A stretch of 64,000 bases of DNA. It comes from Trochalopteron elliotii. Lineage: Eukaryota > Chordata > Aves > Passeriformes > Leiothrichidae. Positions 12,776 through 26,270 of the stretch are shown piece after piece. Position 1 is the stretch's first letter, and each line of letters begins with the position of its first letter. The stretch is from positions 10,069,601-10,133,600 of the forward strand of contig JANPWX010000054.1 in assembly GCA_024734555.1 (NCBI GenBank). Reading direction: 5' to 3'. The notes below the pieces were generated by a model. It had not been told where the DNA came from, did not search any database, and saw only the letters and a list, made by a program, of their open reading frames with translations. The position numbers and the translations under genes are program-made.

Positions 12776-15700
12776 TGTTGATCAAACTCATTTTCAGCGT
12801 TTTTTCCTCCTCACTGCATGAGCTGCTCATTTGGGGTGTTCAGTAAATTCCTTTGGTAAGAATGGCATCACATGAGACTGGAGAATTCGAGGCACCAGCT
12901 CAGGGGGAAAGGGAGTGCAGGCAAATTGCTGTCCAGCTGTCTTGATGAGCAGCTGCAGCTGTGGACAGATTAACTCCTGCTTTGAAGAATATTTCTGTGA
13001 AGATTTAGTCTAGGTTAAGCCATTTTCCTAAGAGGGCTAAACCAAACTATGAAATTCTTTGTTCTAAATTTTGATAAATTATGCAGGACCTTGACTAAAC
13101 AACCATTAATTTTTGTACAAGAAATAGATGATTCTCACATTATATAATATTCAGAACAAGTTCTAATTGTGAGTAGGATGTAGCATAACTTGGATATTAT
13201 GCGGGCAAGAAGAATTAGAGCAAGGGAGCCAGCACATTTTTTTCTTCTAATAAAACATACAAAATTTCAGACCTGCCAGAAGAGTTTAGTAGGGTTCCTA
13301 AGCAGGAAGTCACCAAGGTATTGTATATTTAAACTTGTTTGGTGGTTTGTTTGGTTTTTTGTGTGTTTTTGTTTGTTTGTTTGTTTGTTTGATTTTTTAC
13401 TGATATAAACAAAAAAGGAGGCCAAAAAGAATTTTGTTAAATTGCAGTCAGCTGTTAAGCAGACTGAACTGCATAAACGTTTTTCAATAATAGCATTGTC
13501 ATTACTTTTGATTCTTCGATAAGACAAAAAAGATGCATTTACATTTAAAAAATAATCTCTTTGGGAGGTTTTTTTTGAGACTATAAAAAATCCTTTTGTC
13601 TTCAGAGTCAGAGTTGTCATGAGATAGGAGAAATTATAGAAACATTCATAATTTATGTGTATAACTAATAGCATTTTATGAAGAGGTTACTACCTGAGTA
13701 AGGTTATAATGAGAAGGAAGAAGTCTTATTTCTCTATCTAGTAGTAATATTTTTTTGATAAAACTGGTCCTAGACTTAAATCAGGTCACTTTTGTTTTAA
13801 ATACCCACTTTTTGGTTCTAGTGTTATCTTGTGGTGTGGGCAGAAGATCAAATAGTTGATTTCCCTGTGCGTATTTTTCAAGAGAGCTCCAGGATGAGGG
13901 GTGCGTGCCCCAGCAGAGCTGCTGGCACTGCTCAGGGTGTTCTGCATTGCCAGGCTGCTTTGCCAGATTACTTTGGTACAAGGAGGTGATGGCAGTGCTT
14001 TCTGCTGTGACTGCCAAAGTGAGATCCAGCTGCTTGGTTTGGACTGCACACAGGTGGTACAAACTGAAAAACACTTAAAAAATATCTTGCCCCTTACTTT
14101 CGCCAATAATGATCCAATATCTGTCCTCCCACATGATGACTATAGGCAATAAATAGGATTTTAGCACATAAATTAGTGTTTGAATTTTTCTTCCTCTGCC
14201 CACTCCCATTATTTAGGTGTGTAGTCATGCAGTTTTAATTCTGCCAACATTCTTTGTTCTTAAAAAATGTAAAAATCCAAACAGCTACTGAATATAGAGG
14301 AAAATGGTGTCAAATTAAACAAAGGATCTTCAATTTTTCCCCTTTTTTTGAATATCAACCAGTTTGGTTTGTGTGGGTTTTAAAATATGTTTATTTTTTC
14401 TTTGTCAGGGTGGGGAGAAGTTGCCTTGGCTGCTTACCAAAGGAATTTTCCATTTACTGATAATATTACCACATAAATGAGAAGCAGTGATCATGATTTT
14501 GAATCTGTTAAGAACTAGTGAAGGCCAACTCTGGGCTTCTCTAAAGAGGTTGTGGAAAAATTCTTGATTTTGATAAACCCTCAGTCTCTTTTAATGAAAA
14601 CCAGCATTTTTATGCTATTATCCATGGGTGCCCTAACTCAGGGCAGCATGAAGACTCTTAGTTACTAGTGTTGTTCTCAACAGTGCTGTCCTTAACTCTT
14701 CCTCTCGTAAGCAGTTTACCTCCTCAGAGGAAATAGAAAAAGTAGCACTATGTACTCCTTCAAAAAGTGTTTGCAACAGTGGCTGGTATGTAGGTTTTTC
14801 CTTGTGGTTTCCAATCAGCTTTCACAAAGGATTTCATTATTGATCTGATAAAAACATAATACTACTAATGGAATACCACATAGATCAGCCTAGACAAAGC
14901 CAATCGCTTGAATTCTGACTTTTGAAACATGGACACTTGTAACTTTTTATATTAGTCAGAACTTCCCAAAAAAGCTAATGGTCAAACAGGTGTTTGTGTC
15001 CTTTTTTTTCTCCTCTTTGGGCTTTACAAAATAAAGGACACACCTGCAAAATCTGGTTACTTTGTAGTTCCTTCAAGTGTTCAGCACTACTTGCAGGGTA
15101 TAATTATCCAGCTGACTTTAGAGAGGAAAAATAATGTTCTTCTGCCTCAAAGGCATTTGTTTAAATGTCTTGGTTTCTGAATTTGGGGGCAGAGGGTGAA
15201 ACATGTGTATGTGCTTGCCTGTCATCTGCATGTTCTTTGGGAAATGCAGTGCCAAATCCAGTGCCTTCCTCTAAGCTTACCTGGACTGAATGTCACAACT
15301 TATCCCACTGGCAGATGGAGATCTTTGAAATCGTGGTTTTGAAAATTGAAAGTTGGAGTAGGAAAATTATTGCTGCCAGAAATCCATTTGACATTTTAAT
15401 AAAGAAACCTGTGCTGGAGGAAATACTTTGTGTATTTTCAGGGCAGAATTGCTTTGGAGGTTCTTTAAAAAGGTCATTAGGGAAAATTTTCTTCTGTTGC
15501 TCTAAGAATTTTTAAATCCATGCTGGTGCTGCCAAAATTATTTGGAGTTTAGACTAAGATAACATAGAGCAGGACTTGTCTCCTTTTTAATTATGTCAGT
15601 TCTGCTTCTGAAACTCAAGTAGCCTCTTTCTTGCAGACAGAAGTTTCTACCAGGAGGGAATTTCTGTGATTTTCAGTGTCTGTTGCTGCCCTAGGCAGCA

Positions 15701-18700
15701 ACTCATGACTGGAATTGCAGACAGCTGGAATCAGTCCTGCTTTCTTAGATTGTTTAAATTTCAGCCTTGTGAGCCTTTTATTCCCATTGAATGGAATAAC
15801 AGGAAGATATGTTTACTGGTACCTTCAGATTTCAGGATGCAGCCAGGATACCAACACTGAAAGCTTTGTGTTATGAATGACATAGATTTTATAGGTCACT
15901 TCATTGCACGTTTAGTTGTGTTTTAATTAGAAATGTAACTCTGCCTAGTAGATAATCAAGTAGAACTGCTAGGCAAAGTATTAGAGTGCATGTTTAAAAT
16001 GGTGTGAATTTCCAAGATGTAATAATAAAAAGCAACAATATCTATTATGTAAGTAATTGGGAGGTTAATTGACGTGCATTGCATATTTACACTTTATGGA
16101 ATTTCCTCCTCTTTTATCAAGTCCACTGACATCACTTGCTTACTCAGTTCTTCTGTATGCTTTGCAGTAAGGAGAATTAAAATACAAAGGAAAATTCAGA
16201 GTCAGGTGTTTTGATTCCAGACATTTGTGAGCCTTAATACTGAGTTTGCTCATTGCATTTTTTTGCAACCATTTTTTTAAGTTGCAAAGCTGTTCATTTA
16301 TCAAAGGGGAAGTAAATATAAAGGAGAGGAGGTCGGTGGATTGGTAAATATTTCAGAAAGGAGTGTGCACGATTTACTTTGCTTCAATAATGTCTTTATG
16401 TTTAGCTTGTCCATTCAAATAGTAACTGGTGGTGGGCTGATACCATGGAAAAGATGATGGCAGTTAAAATTTTAGAGGAATGAGAACTGGGCCACTACTG
16501 CTTTAGTTTCCACTAGGTACTTATTACATCAGTATCCATTCCAGCCTTCCCTGTCAAATTGTATGTAGCTGTTACCCAGGCATGGTAATGCATGTGCTGT
16601 AGTCAGGGTCAGCTGCTTTATATGGTACCACTCCCCTGCTCTTGTGAAAGATGTCCACAAACAAGGCTTCCTCTGACAAGCAAGGGCTTGAAGATCTATT
16701 GCTTATCTTTGCTACATAAGCAGGCAGAATTCTTTTTACTGTTGGAAAATTCAAATTAAACCTGGTGAACTCAGTTCTGGGCACGTTTTTTAGCTTTTCT
16801 TTTTTACTGGAATTTTGTTTTGAGTCTTTCAATCCAGATATTTCAACAAAATTAACTTTGGCATCATATCATAAGTAGCCAGAATTGATGGGCACGGAGG
16901 CTTGGCTTGTCAGAAGATGTTAGTGTAGAACTCGGAATAAAATTTGGGTGTTCTGGCTGTTCCGGTGGTGTCACATCCCCAGCTCAGTGAGAAGAGGAAC
17001 CAGATCTTGAACTGTCTGTCTTCTTACAGAAATAGTTCGAAAATCTGTTACGTTCTACTGGGGTGGAAATTCTTGGAGGATATGTGAAGTAGCATAATGA
17101 AATGTTACAAGGAATTCTTTTGAGTTACCAGATGAGTTTGCTAATGTAACTTGTGTGCATATCTATACACAGGAGATAAAAAATGGATTTAATTACAATG
17201 ATCACCTTTGCAGAACAGGCTTTCTCTGGACAGTAATCAACAGTAATTATTTCTTGTTATGGGCCCTGACCATATAGACAGGATGCAACAGAGCTTGCAG
17301 CTGAAACTAAGCATAAACAAGCATTGTGAGTACAAACTGTACTAACTGTTCAAATTATGTTAGAGAATTATTAAACTAAATATGTGTTTGTATTAAATTC
17401 CAGTGTGGTTGTGAAAAGAGCAGATGTGTTGTATTCACATGCTATCATGTAGCAGGCAGTGAACTAAATAGAGAGTTTTTATTTCTTTCCAAGTTTAAAG
17501 GTAATATTAGGAGCCTGCATCAATGTGATTTTTTTCTATCCAGAGCTGTCACATATATGAGGTGGCACTGCAAAGTCTGCAAGGTGATGTGTCTCTTATC
17601 ATGCAAATTTTCCTAAACACATTAACTTCTTGAGATCTGAGTTGAAATGATTGTTATGGGAACTAGTAACATTTTTATTACCTTCCAAACGTTAATCCTT
17701 TAGTGTGCCTATAGCAAAAAAGCAAATAAGGAAACAAACAAAATCCTCCTCCAAAATCCCACCAGTTGAAGCCTGAATATTTGTCCTTGTAAATTACTTT
17801 ATCTCATCAAGAAAAATGTGATAAAATGTAAATTAGTAACTGACCAGTTTCAATGTAAATTTTCTTTTGTTATGTTGTCTGAGATTTCACTGAGTATATA
17901 TAGTTAATTCACTAGTGGTTTATACTAACTTGTTTTGCTTCTCAGGGTAATTGGACTAGAAATGCATTAATCAGTTAATGCAGTTCAACTGGTGGTCAAT
18001 ATCTTGTTAAGTCATGATAAATCAGTGTTTTAGCCTTTTCCTTTTGAGGGGGATAAAGCATGTGTCCGCAATGGTGGTTTTTTTCCCCTGCAAAAACATT
18101 AGTTTTTGCACTTTTAAATAAATAAAGTCAGATATTCCCCAACAGCAAGGCACTCATTTACTGCATTAATCTACACAACTAGTATTTTTATTCTTTTCCT
18201 TCTAAAGTTAAACTTGTTAGCTTTTTCTCTGCTATTTTATGAAGTATTGTCATAAAATGATACAATGTGTCTGATGGATTTTGTATCTTAGGGGAACTAA
18301 TTAATTTTGTAGATACTTTGGCATCCTAACTTTTTATTAATTTACAGTTGTAAACTTCTTTTCTTTTGAAAGAAGTTCTTTCTTCTTCTTTTGGTCTCTG
18401 ATGTTTTTGGGAAGATTAAACTTCAATGAAGGGAAGGGCTAGAATGCTATGAGTATGCTTAGTGTACATGAAAGATAATGAACAGTTTTTCAGTTTTATG
18501 TAATCATTGTACAATTCTTGTGAAAAGGAAATAAACAATTTGGGTGCATGGTGAATAACCTACAATACACTTAAGAAAACATAGGTATTAGTTATCTTTA
18601 ACTCATGTATTTTAAACCTTTTTCTTCCTGTTCTTTGTTGCTGTTTTAAAATAATGTAATCAAACATTTACATCTTAAACTGCAACATACACATGTACTA

Positions 18701-19879
18701 TAATAAGGGTATTATTATGCGGTTTAATTCTGGGCAAGGACAGCAAGTTACTAACGTTTTAAAAATAATGATACAACCACGTAGGCATGTACAGAAGGGT
18801 GGCTGGGTTTGTGTGCTGTGCTGTCAACATTGTGAGAGCCGTCGTATCTGCAGGATCGTTTGTGTCAGGCTTAATCCTCTTTTTATCTGCAATCCCTTGT
18901 TCAGTGTATATGCATGAATTTTGTGAACGAAGTACTGCGTGTGTGTGTCCCATCCAACCCAGCTCCATCTGCCCGGCTGGGTGTAGAGACACATTTCAGA
19001 ATTGACACAGAAGCGTCGCTAATATGCTGCAAACGATCTGGTAATTGGTCTCCCCTTGCTGCTGCGATTGTTAAGTGGATTGCAGAGCTTCTGTTCCTGT
19101 CTTAGTGCAGTTGTCCTGTGTTGGCATTGCTCTAGAGATGGCCACCCCAGTGGGAAGTGCCCTTTCCTTCTGCAGGGCCGTGTCCTGACCTTTCGTAGGG
19201 CTGCACGGCCTGGGGCAGCCCGGGAGCTCCGCTGCCCGCTGAGCTGCCCTCACCGCAGTGTCCTCCTAGCAGCCATAGGGCCATGGCTCTGCACGGGGGG
19301 GGTTTGATGGGCAGCACACTCTTGTAAGATGGACTAGAAGTAAGAACTATGAAAATATCCTTAAAAACATCAGCAGGAGTATAAATGAGCAGCAGTTTGG
19401 ATAAGGAGGAAATAAAAACACATACTTTTTAGTATGCAAAACCTACTGGGGTAGGTTATTTATTAGGTTGGATCCTGATGACATGCATGCTTTGACTGGC
19501 TAAGGAAAATAAAGTGATGGAAGCTATCTCAGTACAACTAGCTGTCCTTTAAAGTGCAGGAACACTTGAAAATGTAAAGAGGGTGTGTATAGAGAGGAAA
19601 GGTTTCTAATTTCCTGTCTTCTATCTTCCACATTTTAAACAAATTTTTGCAGAAAGTGTAAGCCTCAGGGAGACAACAGGAACATGAGGCACAAGCACGA
19701 TAAATTTAGGAAGAGCAAATAGCCATGCCAGTCCAATTTTCTTCTGTAACATGACAATTAGGCCAGCGAATTGACAAGAAAAGTGTGACTGTTAGTATTT
19801 TTCATGTTAGTGAGTTCTTTGGCAATGTTTTTTGCTATAATATTGCAAACAAGGGAAGAAATGTGACCTGAAAGAAACT
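12776..19879. other. Non-coding DNA between two CR1 fragments
   Basis: Ordinary AT-rich sequence without a recognisable exon. It includes a TTTG microsatellite near 13366 and a locally GC-richer bump at about 18800-19310. No RNA gene was recognised. Confidence 0.5.
13366..13392 (+). repeat. TTTG tetranucleotide microsatellite
   Basis: About six consecutive TTTG units in a broader T/G-rich tract that begins near 13336. Confidence 0.9.
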
Positions 19880-20690
19880 CTTGCAGAGTAGGAGCAAGAC
19901 TTGGTGGATGACTGTGCCTAGTAGGTGGTTACTAATGATTGTCTGTCAGAATGAAATGGTTGTATTGAATGTGGATCCGCCACGGTCTGTTGGGTCTGTA
20001 CCCATTCTGCTTCATTTCAATCTTGTTAATGACCTTGATGATAGAATAGAGAGTGTGCTTACCAAATTGATTCACTAAAAATGCCCTTAGAACTTGGAGG
20101 GAATATATATACATAGGACACATGTTTTTGAGCACAACATTATTTTGAGAAAGTTAAGAAAATCTTAGGAGCTAAATAGCGACAGATTGAAGTTCTACAC
20201 TTAACAGAAATCATGAATACACAATTAGACTGTAGGGAACAAGTAATTAGATGATAATTCTCCAGGATTCCTGATGTAAAAGGGCAAATATTATAGCAGG
20301 AGGGATAAAAAGATACAGAGCAATCTTTTTTTCTTTATCCACAAGTAAGTCCTCTGTTGAAGTGTTGCATCTCACTAGGGCAAATGCCCTTAGGAAATAG
20401 AGTTCACCTGAGCAGAGTTTGGGAGAAGAGTAATCAAATAATTTGAGGTCTAGAAAATGAGGCCTAATTGGCCTCAATTCAACAGAAATAATTTGAATAG
20501 GGGAGAGGAGTGAGTATGCAAGTGCCAAAAAAAGAACCAGAAGGCATAATGTTGTGTGTATGTGGTAGGCAATGTCAGGAAGGTGGGAAGTTGTTTGGTA
20601 TAAAGCCCATCCATGAGAAAAAGGGAAATATGAGTGATCTTAAAATGTTGCAAAAAATTTAGATTAGGTCTCATCATGAACAAAGGACCT
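19880..20690 (+). mobile_element. Decayed CR1 LINE fragment with reverse-transcriptase remnant
   Basis: A forward frame at 19881-20078 reads VGSVPILLHF..NLVNDLDDRIES, the diverged counterpart of the CR1 reverse-transcriptase block that normally runs from the gly-ser-val-leu-gly-pro motif to a catalytic-region Asp-Asp-Leu-Asp-type segment. The downstream DNA (about 20240-20690) follows the CR1 3' part of ORF2: tagggcaaatgcccttaggaa, then gagaagagtaatcaaa.., then aatgaggcctaattgg. Stops and indels are frequent, and neither a 5' region nor the 3' tail is evident. It is a dead, old copy inserted in + orientation. The subfamily cannot be decided by eye. Confidence 0.75.
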
Positions 20691-23600
20691 GTTGCTGAGA
20701 TAGCTGACTGTTCTTTTTCCTAAAGAATTTTACCTAGCTGTTTTTTGAACAACAGCATTATTTTAAGATTGATGAACAGCACACGTAGACTTTTTGGAAT
20801 GTTACTGAGTAAAAAATGAACGCTTTGTACATGGAGACAGTTTACTCTGAGACAGTATCCACTTGACAAAATAGTGATGCAATCAGTCTCCGTATTGCCA
20901 GTCCTTTGAGTTCTGACATCCTCTAACTCAGTAGCCTCTTCTTTTTTGTGTTGATATCTCACTATGCAAGTAAGAGTTGTACCACACAGGTTTTCAGCTC
21001 TTTTCTCCTTTTCAGGGGCCTTTAACAAGCCTGTCAGTAGTTAACTTTTATTTCTTTCTCATTCTCAGAATGACTTCAGTTGTTTCTCCAGCACTCTGGG
21101 TACTGGACATATTATTAGCATATGAAAACAAGGAGTGTACTGTTGGTAATTGTTTTGTTTATAAAATCTTGCCCAGTTTCCATTGTCTATTTCTCCACTA
21201 AGAAATGAATACAATCTTCAGTTACCTGGGGGTGTAACATATGTTGTTAGTGTACTTCGAGTCTCTATTTGCATTGTAACACCCTAGAATATGTCTTTAA
21301 TCGTTGCAGTTGGAAATTACCTTACTTAGCATTTTTAGTTTCTGTTTGCTCAGAGAGGTTTTGTGAGTCAAAGCCAACAGCCTGTGTGCAGTGTAGCCAG
21401 CCAAACCTGAATTTTGCGCCTGAGAATGGAATTTGTCACAGCTCCAAGCACTTTTTAATGGAGCTTTTTTTGTATAAGTAAATGTGAAGGAAATTCCATC
21501 GTTTCAGTATTCCTTCTCTCTAATAACTTATTAAGAGCTGCTTTCAATTTATGTTTTTGCTTAATATTTCCCTTCCTTTTTCCCATGGGCAGTCTTTAAA
21601 CGCAGGGCAGATGTCTGATGTGGAAGCATTAGGAGTGCAACATCCTGCAGGGAGACACTGGAGCTTTTAAGAGGTGGAAGTTTTTACATATTACATAAAG
21701 GATCAGGGTGACTTGAAAATATTTGTTTTGGTTTTGAGGAGATCATTTGGACTCTTTCTCCTCTGCTACTACTATTTTGCTTCTCCATCACATACAGAAT
21801 TTGGGCTAAATGCTGTAAATTCTATTATTTTTCCTGTATCATATACCTTGCTTTCCTAGATAGGTGTTTGTGTTCATATTATCTGCAAGAAAAGTTACTG
21901 TTAACATTGATTATTTAAATATTGATTATTAGCTTTCAAATTTCCAGACAAATCTGTGTGAAAAACTCACAGGTTGGTGCTTTTTCAAGCTCTGGCCATA
22001 TTGTAATGGTATTATCTTTAACCACCATAGCCAGAAACTCTTGCTTTAAAGTAGAAAATGTAGAGTTAGCTGTATGAATCTAGTTGGTGGTACATATACT
22101 AGGAATAAATAGGAGGATCTTTACTGTAGTGGAATGCAAAGTAAGACAATTATTGTCCATGAATACTCAGTGATAAAATAATCTTTGAAAAATATGCCCC
22201 AAATACTAATTCTTAGAGAGAATGCCAATAGCATCTGCCTCTGGAACTGGAGGGTAAGACTGCTGTGTAGGAGGAATGTGTAATGAAGAGATGCTGTAGT
22301 ATAGAACTTGCAGGATGTTGCAGCCTCATCAACCAGCTCTAAGTACTGGGTGTAGGAGGCCAACCAGCATTTGGTGTGATTCAAATGATGTACTTAAGGC
22401 CTAGGGTTTGGGAGTGCTGTGATGCTGCTGAGCTGGGAGCTGAGCTCATGCCAGTGCCTGAGTTTAGGACACTAGAGCTGCTTTTCCCTTGCATGGTTGG
22501 AATGAAATTTATGGCAGCAACTGGCTGCTCATCAATGGGTAATTTCGTGTTCTGTCTTACCTATTGTTTTTGAAAGCTGTAGGTACAGCAGAAAACTAAT
22601 GCCTTTGTTTTTTCTTAGACCTGGAATGTATGTGCATTAAATAATTTAGGTTTCTGGAACTGGAGTTCCTTGTTTAGCTGCATTTGCAAATCTACTGAGG
22701 AAGCACAGACCTGTCTTACTGTTTATGCTGCATCGTGTTGTACTTTCTGTGCTTGACTTAATGAAGATAATTAACTTTGGACCAACAAAAATTACTTCTG
22801 CTTTATTTGGTAGAGGAAGAATGCTGCTCATTGTGGGATGGTGGATTAGGCTATTGGATGTCATAGTACCTAGTATTTGTCTGTCTCTTTGTAGAATAAC
22901 ATTAAAAAGCATAATAGTAGCTTTATTTATAAGCATAATGTGTGGCATTATGAAGACTCTGTTAGCAGAACTACAATCCAAACTTGAAATTTAGTGAGAG
23001 GGCTGCAGCCCCTTTCAGTGTAAAGTGGAGTTTGAATTATCTTGTTGCAACAGAAGTAAATGAAGTTGGTGTTACATTAGAAACTAAGTAGCTAAGTGCT
23101 ATTTAGCAGCTAAGTGACATCAATTTATTTAGAGGACTAAAAGCACGCTCAGTTTATTTAAGCTACTGAAATGTGGATAAAAATCCAGTGTTCCACACAT
23201 AAAATAAAGTTCAGAAGTGATTTTGTCATTATTTCACTGTGCAAGACAGAACTGAGCTACAATTTTACTTAAGTCTTGCTAATTCAACACTGTTAGTGGG
23301 ATGGCTGTGTTGGATGGTAATATGTGTAAATATGTTGGTTTAATTTAATAGTTCTAGAGGAAGGCAACAGGAAGGCAAGACAATAGCCTGGATAAGCAAT
23401 AGCACTGCAAACATGTCACAGACAATAGTTGATCTGTCAGCTGTGAAGAGCTGACTTCCAGGCTCCAACTGAAGTTGCACAGACGCCTCTGTAAGGGTGG
23501 GAGCTCAGTGATCAAAAAGACAACAAACAGGATACATAACAGCCAAACAAGGGATTATTTTTTTTTAATATGACATTTTAAACTGATTAAACCGACTTTT

Positions 23601-24679
23601 ATTTAGGGAAAAGTGTATTTGAGTGTAATTAAATTCCACATTTATTGTTGTCAATAATTAAGATAGTCTGTTCTGGATATACTTTAAAATAAAATCCCAC
23701 TACGTGTTTGCCACTAAAATTTTAGCAAATAAGGTGCTGAATTGAAACTAGCACAATGAACTGGCAACCTAGCTTTTGACAGTAAGTGGAGTTTTTTAAT
23801 TACAGTGTAGTATAATTGTTTTGATTGTTCCACATACCTTCTCACCTTAGAATGAAAAATAAAAAAGCAAAAAATTTTCATGTTTAAATAATAGCTTAGG
23901 GAGTTGAAGGGGATGAGATTCCTTAGTTTTAGAAATATTAAGCATTTACTTTTTTTTTTTTAAGTACCTAAATAAAATAAGATTGTATAACTTCTGTCCA
24001 CATGCAATCTGAGATGAGTACGAAAGTGAAATTCTGTTTTAGAAAACATACCGTATCACATTCATCATTTTCTGGAAAATAGTCCAGATTATTTAGTAAA
24101 GTAATCTTAGGCAACTAAGCTCACTAAAGCAGAAACACAGATTTTATAAGTACTCAGGGAAATGAGAGGGGGAAGAAAAGGGGTCTAAACATAATGTTTT
24201 TGGACATCTGGGTGCCTATAAGTGTCACAGGCGGGGGGAAGCCGTAATCTCTATAAGGGAAAACAAGAGTTGAATGGAATTGAAGTATCTGATTACATGT
24301 ATATTTATGGTCTCTCCTTAGTAACAAAGCAAGAAGCAAAAACTTATGTATGAGGTTATAATATATTGCGTTAAAGTACAATTCAGCCTGTTCCCATATG
24401 CAGAGCAGAATTCTGTTTCTTTTCTGAATGCTGCACTAGCAATGGCCAACACTGTTTTTGATGAGTGCTGGTATAATTGATGGTGGAACCCATGCACAGA
24501 AACAAAGCAAAAGGGGAACTTTTGCAGAATCAAATAATTATTTGCAAACAGCTGTAGAAGGTTAAATAAAAGCTGTTGGATACTAGTTGGACCATGAGTG
24601 ACACTGTGCTCTATTATTACTTCATCTTTGATATCTAAAAGGAGGAACTATCCCTGAGAGCATGCATGAGAATTAGGAT
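20691..24679. other. Non-coding DNA with one unassigned open segment
   Basis: No recognisable exon. The segment 22646-22994 is open on both strands for about 110 codons but resembles no protein I can name (see findings). The remainder is AT-rich intron-like or intergenic sequence. Confidence 0.5.
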
Positions 24680-24800
24680 AGTAAGTGTCATTTGTCCATC
24701 TTACAGATGAGGAATTGGAGCAGAGATGAATTCATTTGCATGAAGTTGCCCTGAAAGTTGGAAGACGTGGTGGTCAATCCTGGTAGTCTGTCTACACTGA
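24680..24800 (+). mobile_element. MIR-like (CORE-SINE) remnant
   Basis: The order catcttacagatgaggaatt, ggagcagagatgaattc, a diverged tgaagttgccctgaaag, then tggtcaatcctggtagtctg matches the central and 3' part of MIR: tttacagatgaggaaactgag, cacagagaggttaag, acttgcccaaggtc, and the gggattcgaacccaggcagtct block. The copy is very diverged, as expected for this ancient family. Confidence 0.65.
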
Positions 24801-24933
24801 TGGCTGTTAACAGTAGTGAGAGTATTAAAAAATGCCTGCAGCCTGAGAATTCCCAGCAACCTTCTTGAGGTTTAAGTGAGAGTGATGTATTTTCACGTCT
24901 GGCTACGTAAGAATACTATTTTTCTGTATGGAT

Positions 24934-24986
24934 TAGATATAAATAGGATATAAATAGATAGATGTGGGTAGATAGAAATAAGAAGG
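24934..24986. repeat. Degenerate ATATAAATAG / GATA low-complexity tract
   Basis: Two adjacent gatataaatag-like units are followed by several gata/gatag units. A short imperfect tandem array with no other signal. Confidence 0.6.
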
Positions 24987-25335
24987 ATGACAGTATAAAA
25001 ACTGCCATGTTTCTGTTCAAATGTGCTTTTTGAATAGGAACTTTTAGTATTTGTATCTTCCATTTCATTATCCTCTCTTCTCCATTTCATGTTATTTGCT
25101 TGTCTTCAGTTGAAGTGATGCAGATACTGATTTAAAGGTCTCTTGTCCTCCAGCACATTTCCTTAGTAGAGAGGATCACTGAGCAGGGTAAGAGGACAAT
25201 TGATTTTGATTAGGGAAGAGGATAGTGGTAAGTTTGATTTGCCCCAATTGCATTTTGAGTGTGTCTTGTTTGTTGATACAAACTAAGTGGTTATCAGTTT
25301 TGTGCCATGTTTCATTGGCTGGTTTCTTCCGGCAG

Positions 25336-25599
25336 AAATGCAGCAATTCTTGTTCAGTGTCTGGTTCTGAATATGACCCTGAGAATGGTCGAGCTGTCCT
25401 TTGGCAATGGGCAGACTGGCATTGGGGTTCTGGGGTAAAAGGGGAAAGCTGTGGCCTTCAACTTCTTAAAAACTGTAGTTGTTTGGGTTCTGGAATGGGA
25501 AGAATCAGAGGCACATCCTACTACGGCCACGGCCGCCTCTTTAAAAGAGCTGTGGAAAGAATGGGAAAGGATTTGAAGTGTGCTGCTAAAATCCACCAG
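25336..25599 (+). other. Candidate alternative exon with strong donor
   Basis: The sequence aaatccaccag|gtgagt gives a perfect CAG|GTGAGT donor (GT at 25600-25601). A pyrimidine-bearing ttcttccggcag acceptor ends at 25335. The segment between is open in one forward frame (the frame spans 25225-25650) but the peptide matches nothing I recognise. It sits just left of the second CpG island, so it could be an untranslated exon or a first exon from an upstream start. A chance donor is equally possible. Confidence 0.3.
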
Positions 25600-25850
25600 G
25601 TGAGTGGTTTGCTTGCCCGAATTATTTGCATAATCGGCACCCTGGGATAGTTCTTTCCGGGGAGGAGGACTGCAGGGGTCTGAGGGCAGGGCGCGGCTGA
25701 AGGGTCTCCTGGCGGTGGCGAGATGCGGCGGAGAGGCACTGGAAGGCGCTGCGAGGCGTGGGGCGGCACGGCGGGCCCCGCGGGGAAAGGTGGGCGTTAC
25801 CCGAGCGCTGCCGGCGTTCCCCGCGGGGCTGCGGCCGCAACGGGCCCTTT

Positions 25851-26233
25851 NNNNNNNNNNNNNNNNNNNNNNNNNNNNNNNNNNNNNNNNNNNNNNNNNN
25901 NNNNNNNNNNNNNNNNNNNNNNNNNNNNNNNNNNNNNNNNNNNNNNNNNNNNNNNNNNNNNNNNNNNNNNNNNNNNNNNNNNNNNNNNNNNNNNNNNNNN
26001 NNNNNNNNNNNNNNNNNNNNNNNNNNNNNNNNNNNNNNNNNNNNNNNNNNNNNNNNNNNNNNNNNNNNNNNNNNNNNNNNNNNNNNNNNNNNNNNNNNNN
26101 NNNNNNNNNNNNNNNNNNNNNNNNNNNNNNNNNNNNNNNNNNNNNNNNNNNNNNNNNNNNNNNNNNNNNNNNNNNNNNNNNNNNNNNNNNNNNNNNNNNN
26201 NNNNNNNNNNNNNNNNNNNNNNNNNNNNNNNNN
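25851..26233. other. Assembly gap (383 N)
   Basis: The second run of Ns, again inside a CpG island. It probably hides a GC-rich first exon or promoter core. Confidence 0.99.
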
Positions 26234-26270
26234 GGAGAGCGCGCGGGGCCGCGCGGGCTGGCGGCGGCGG

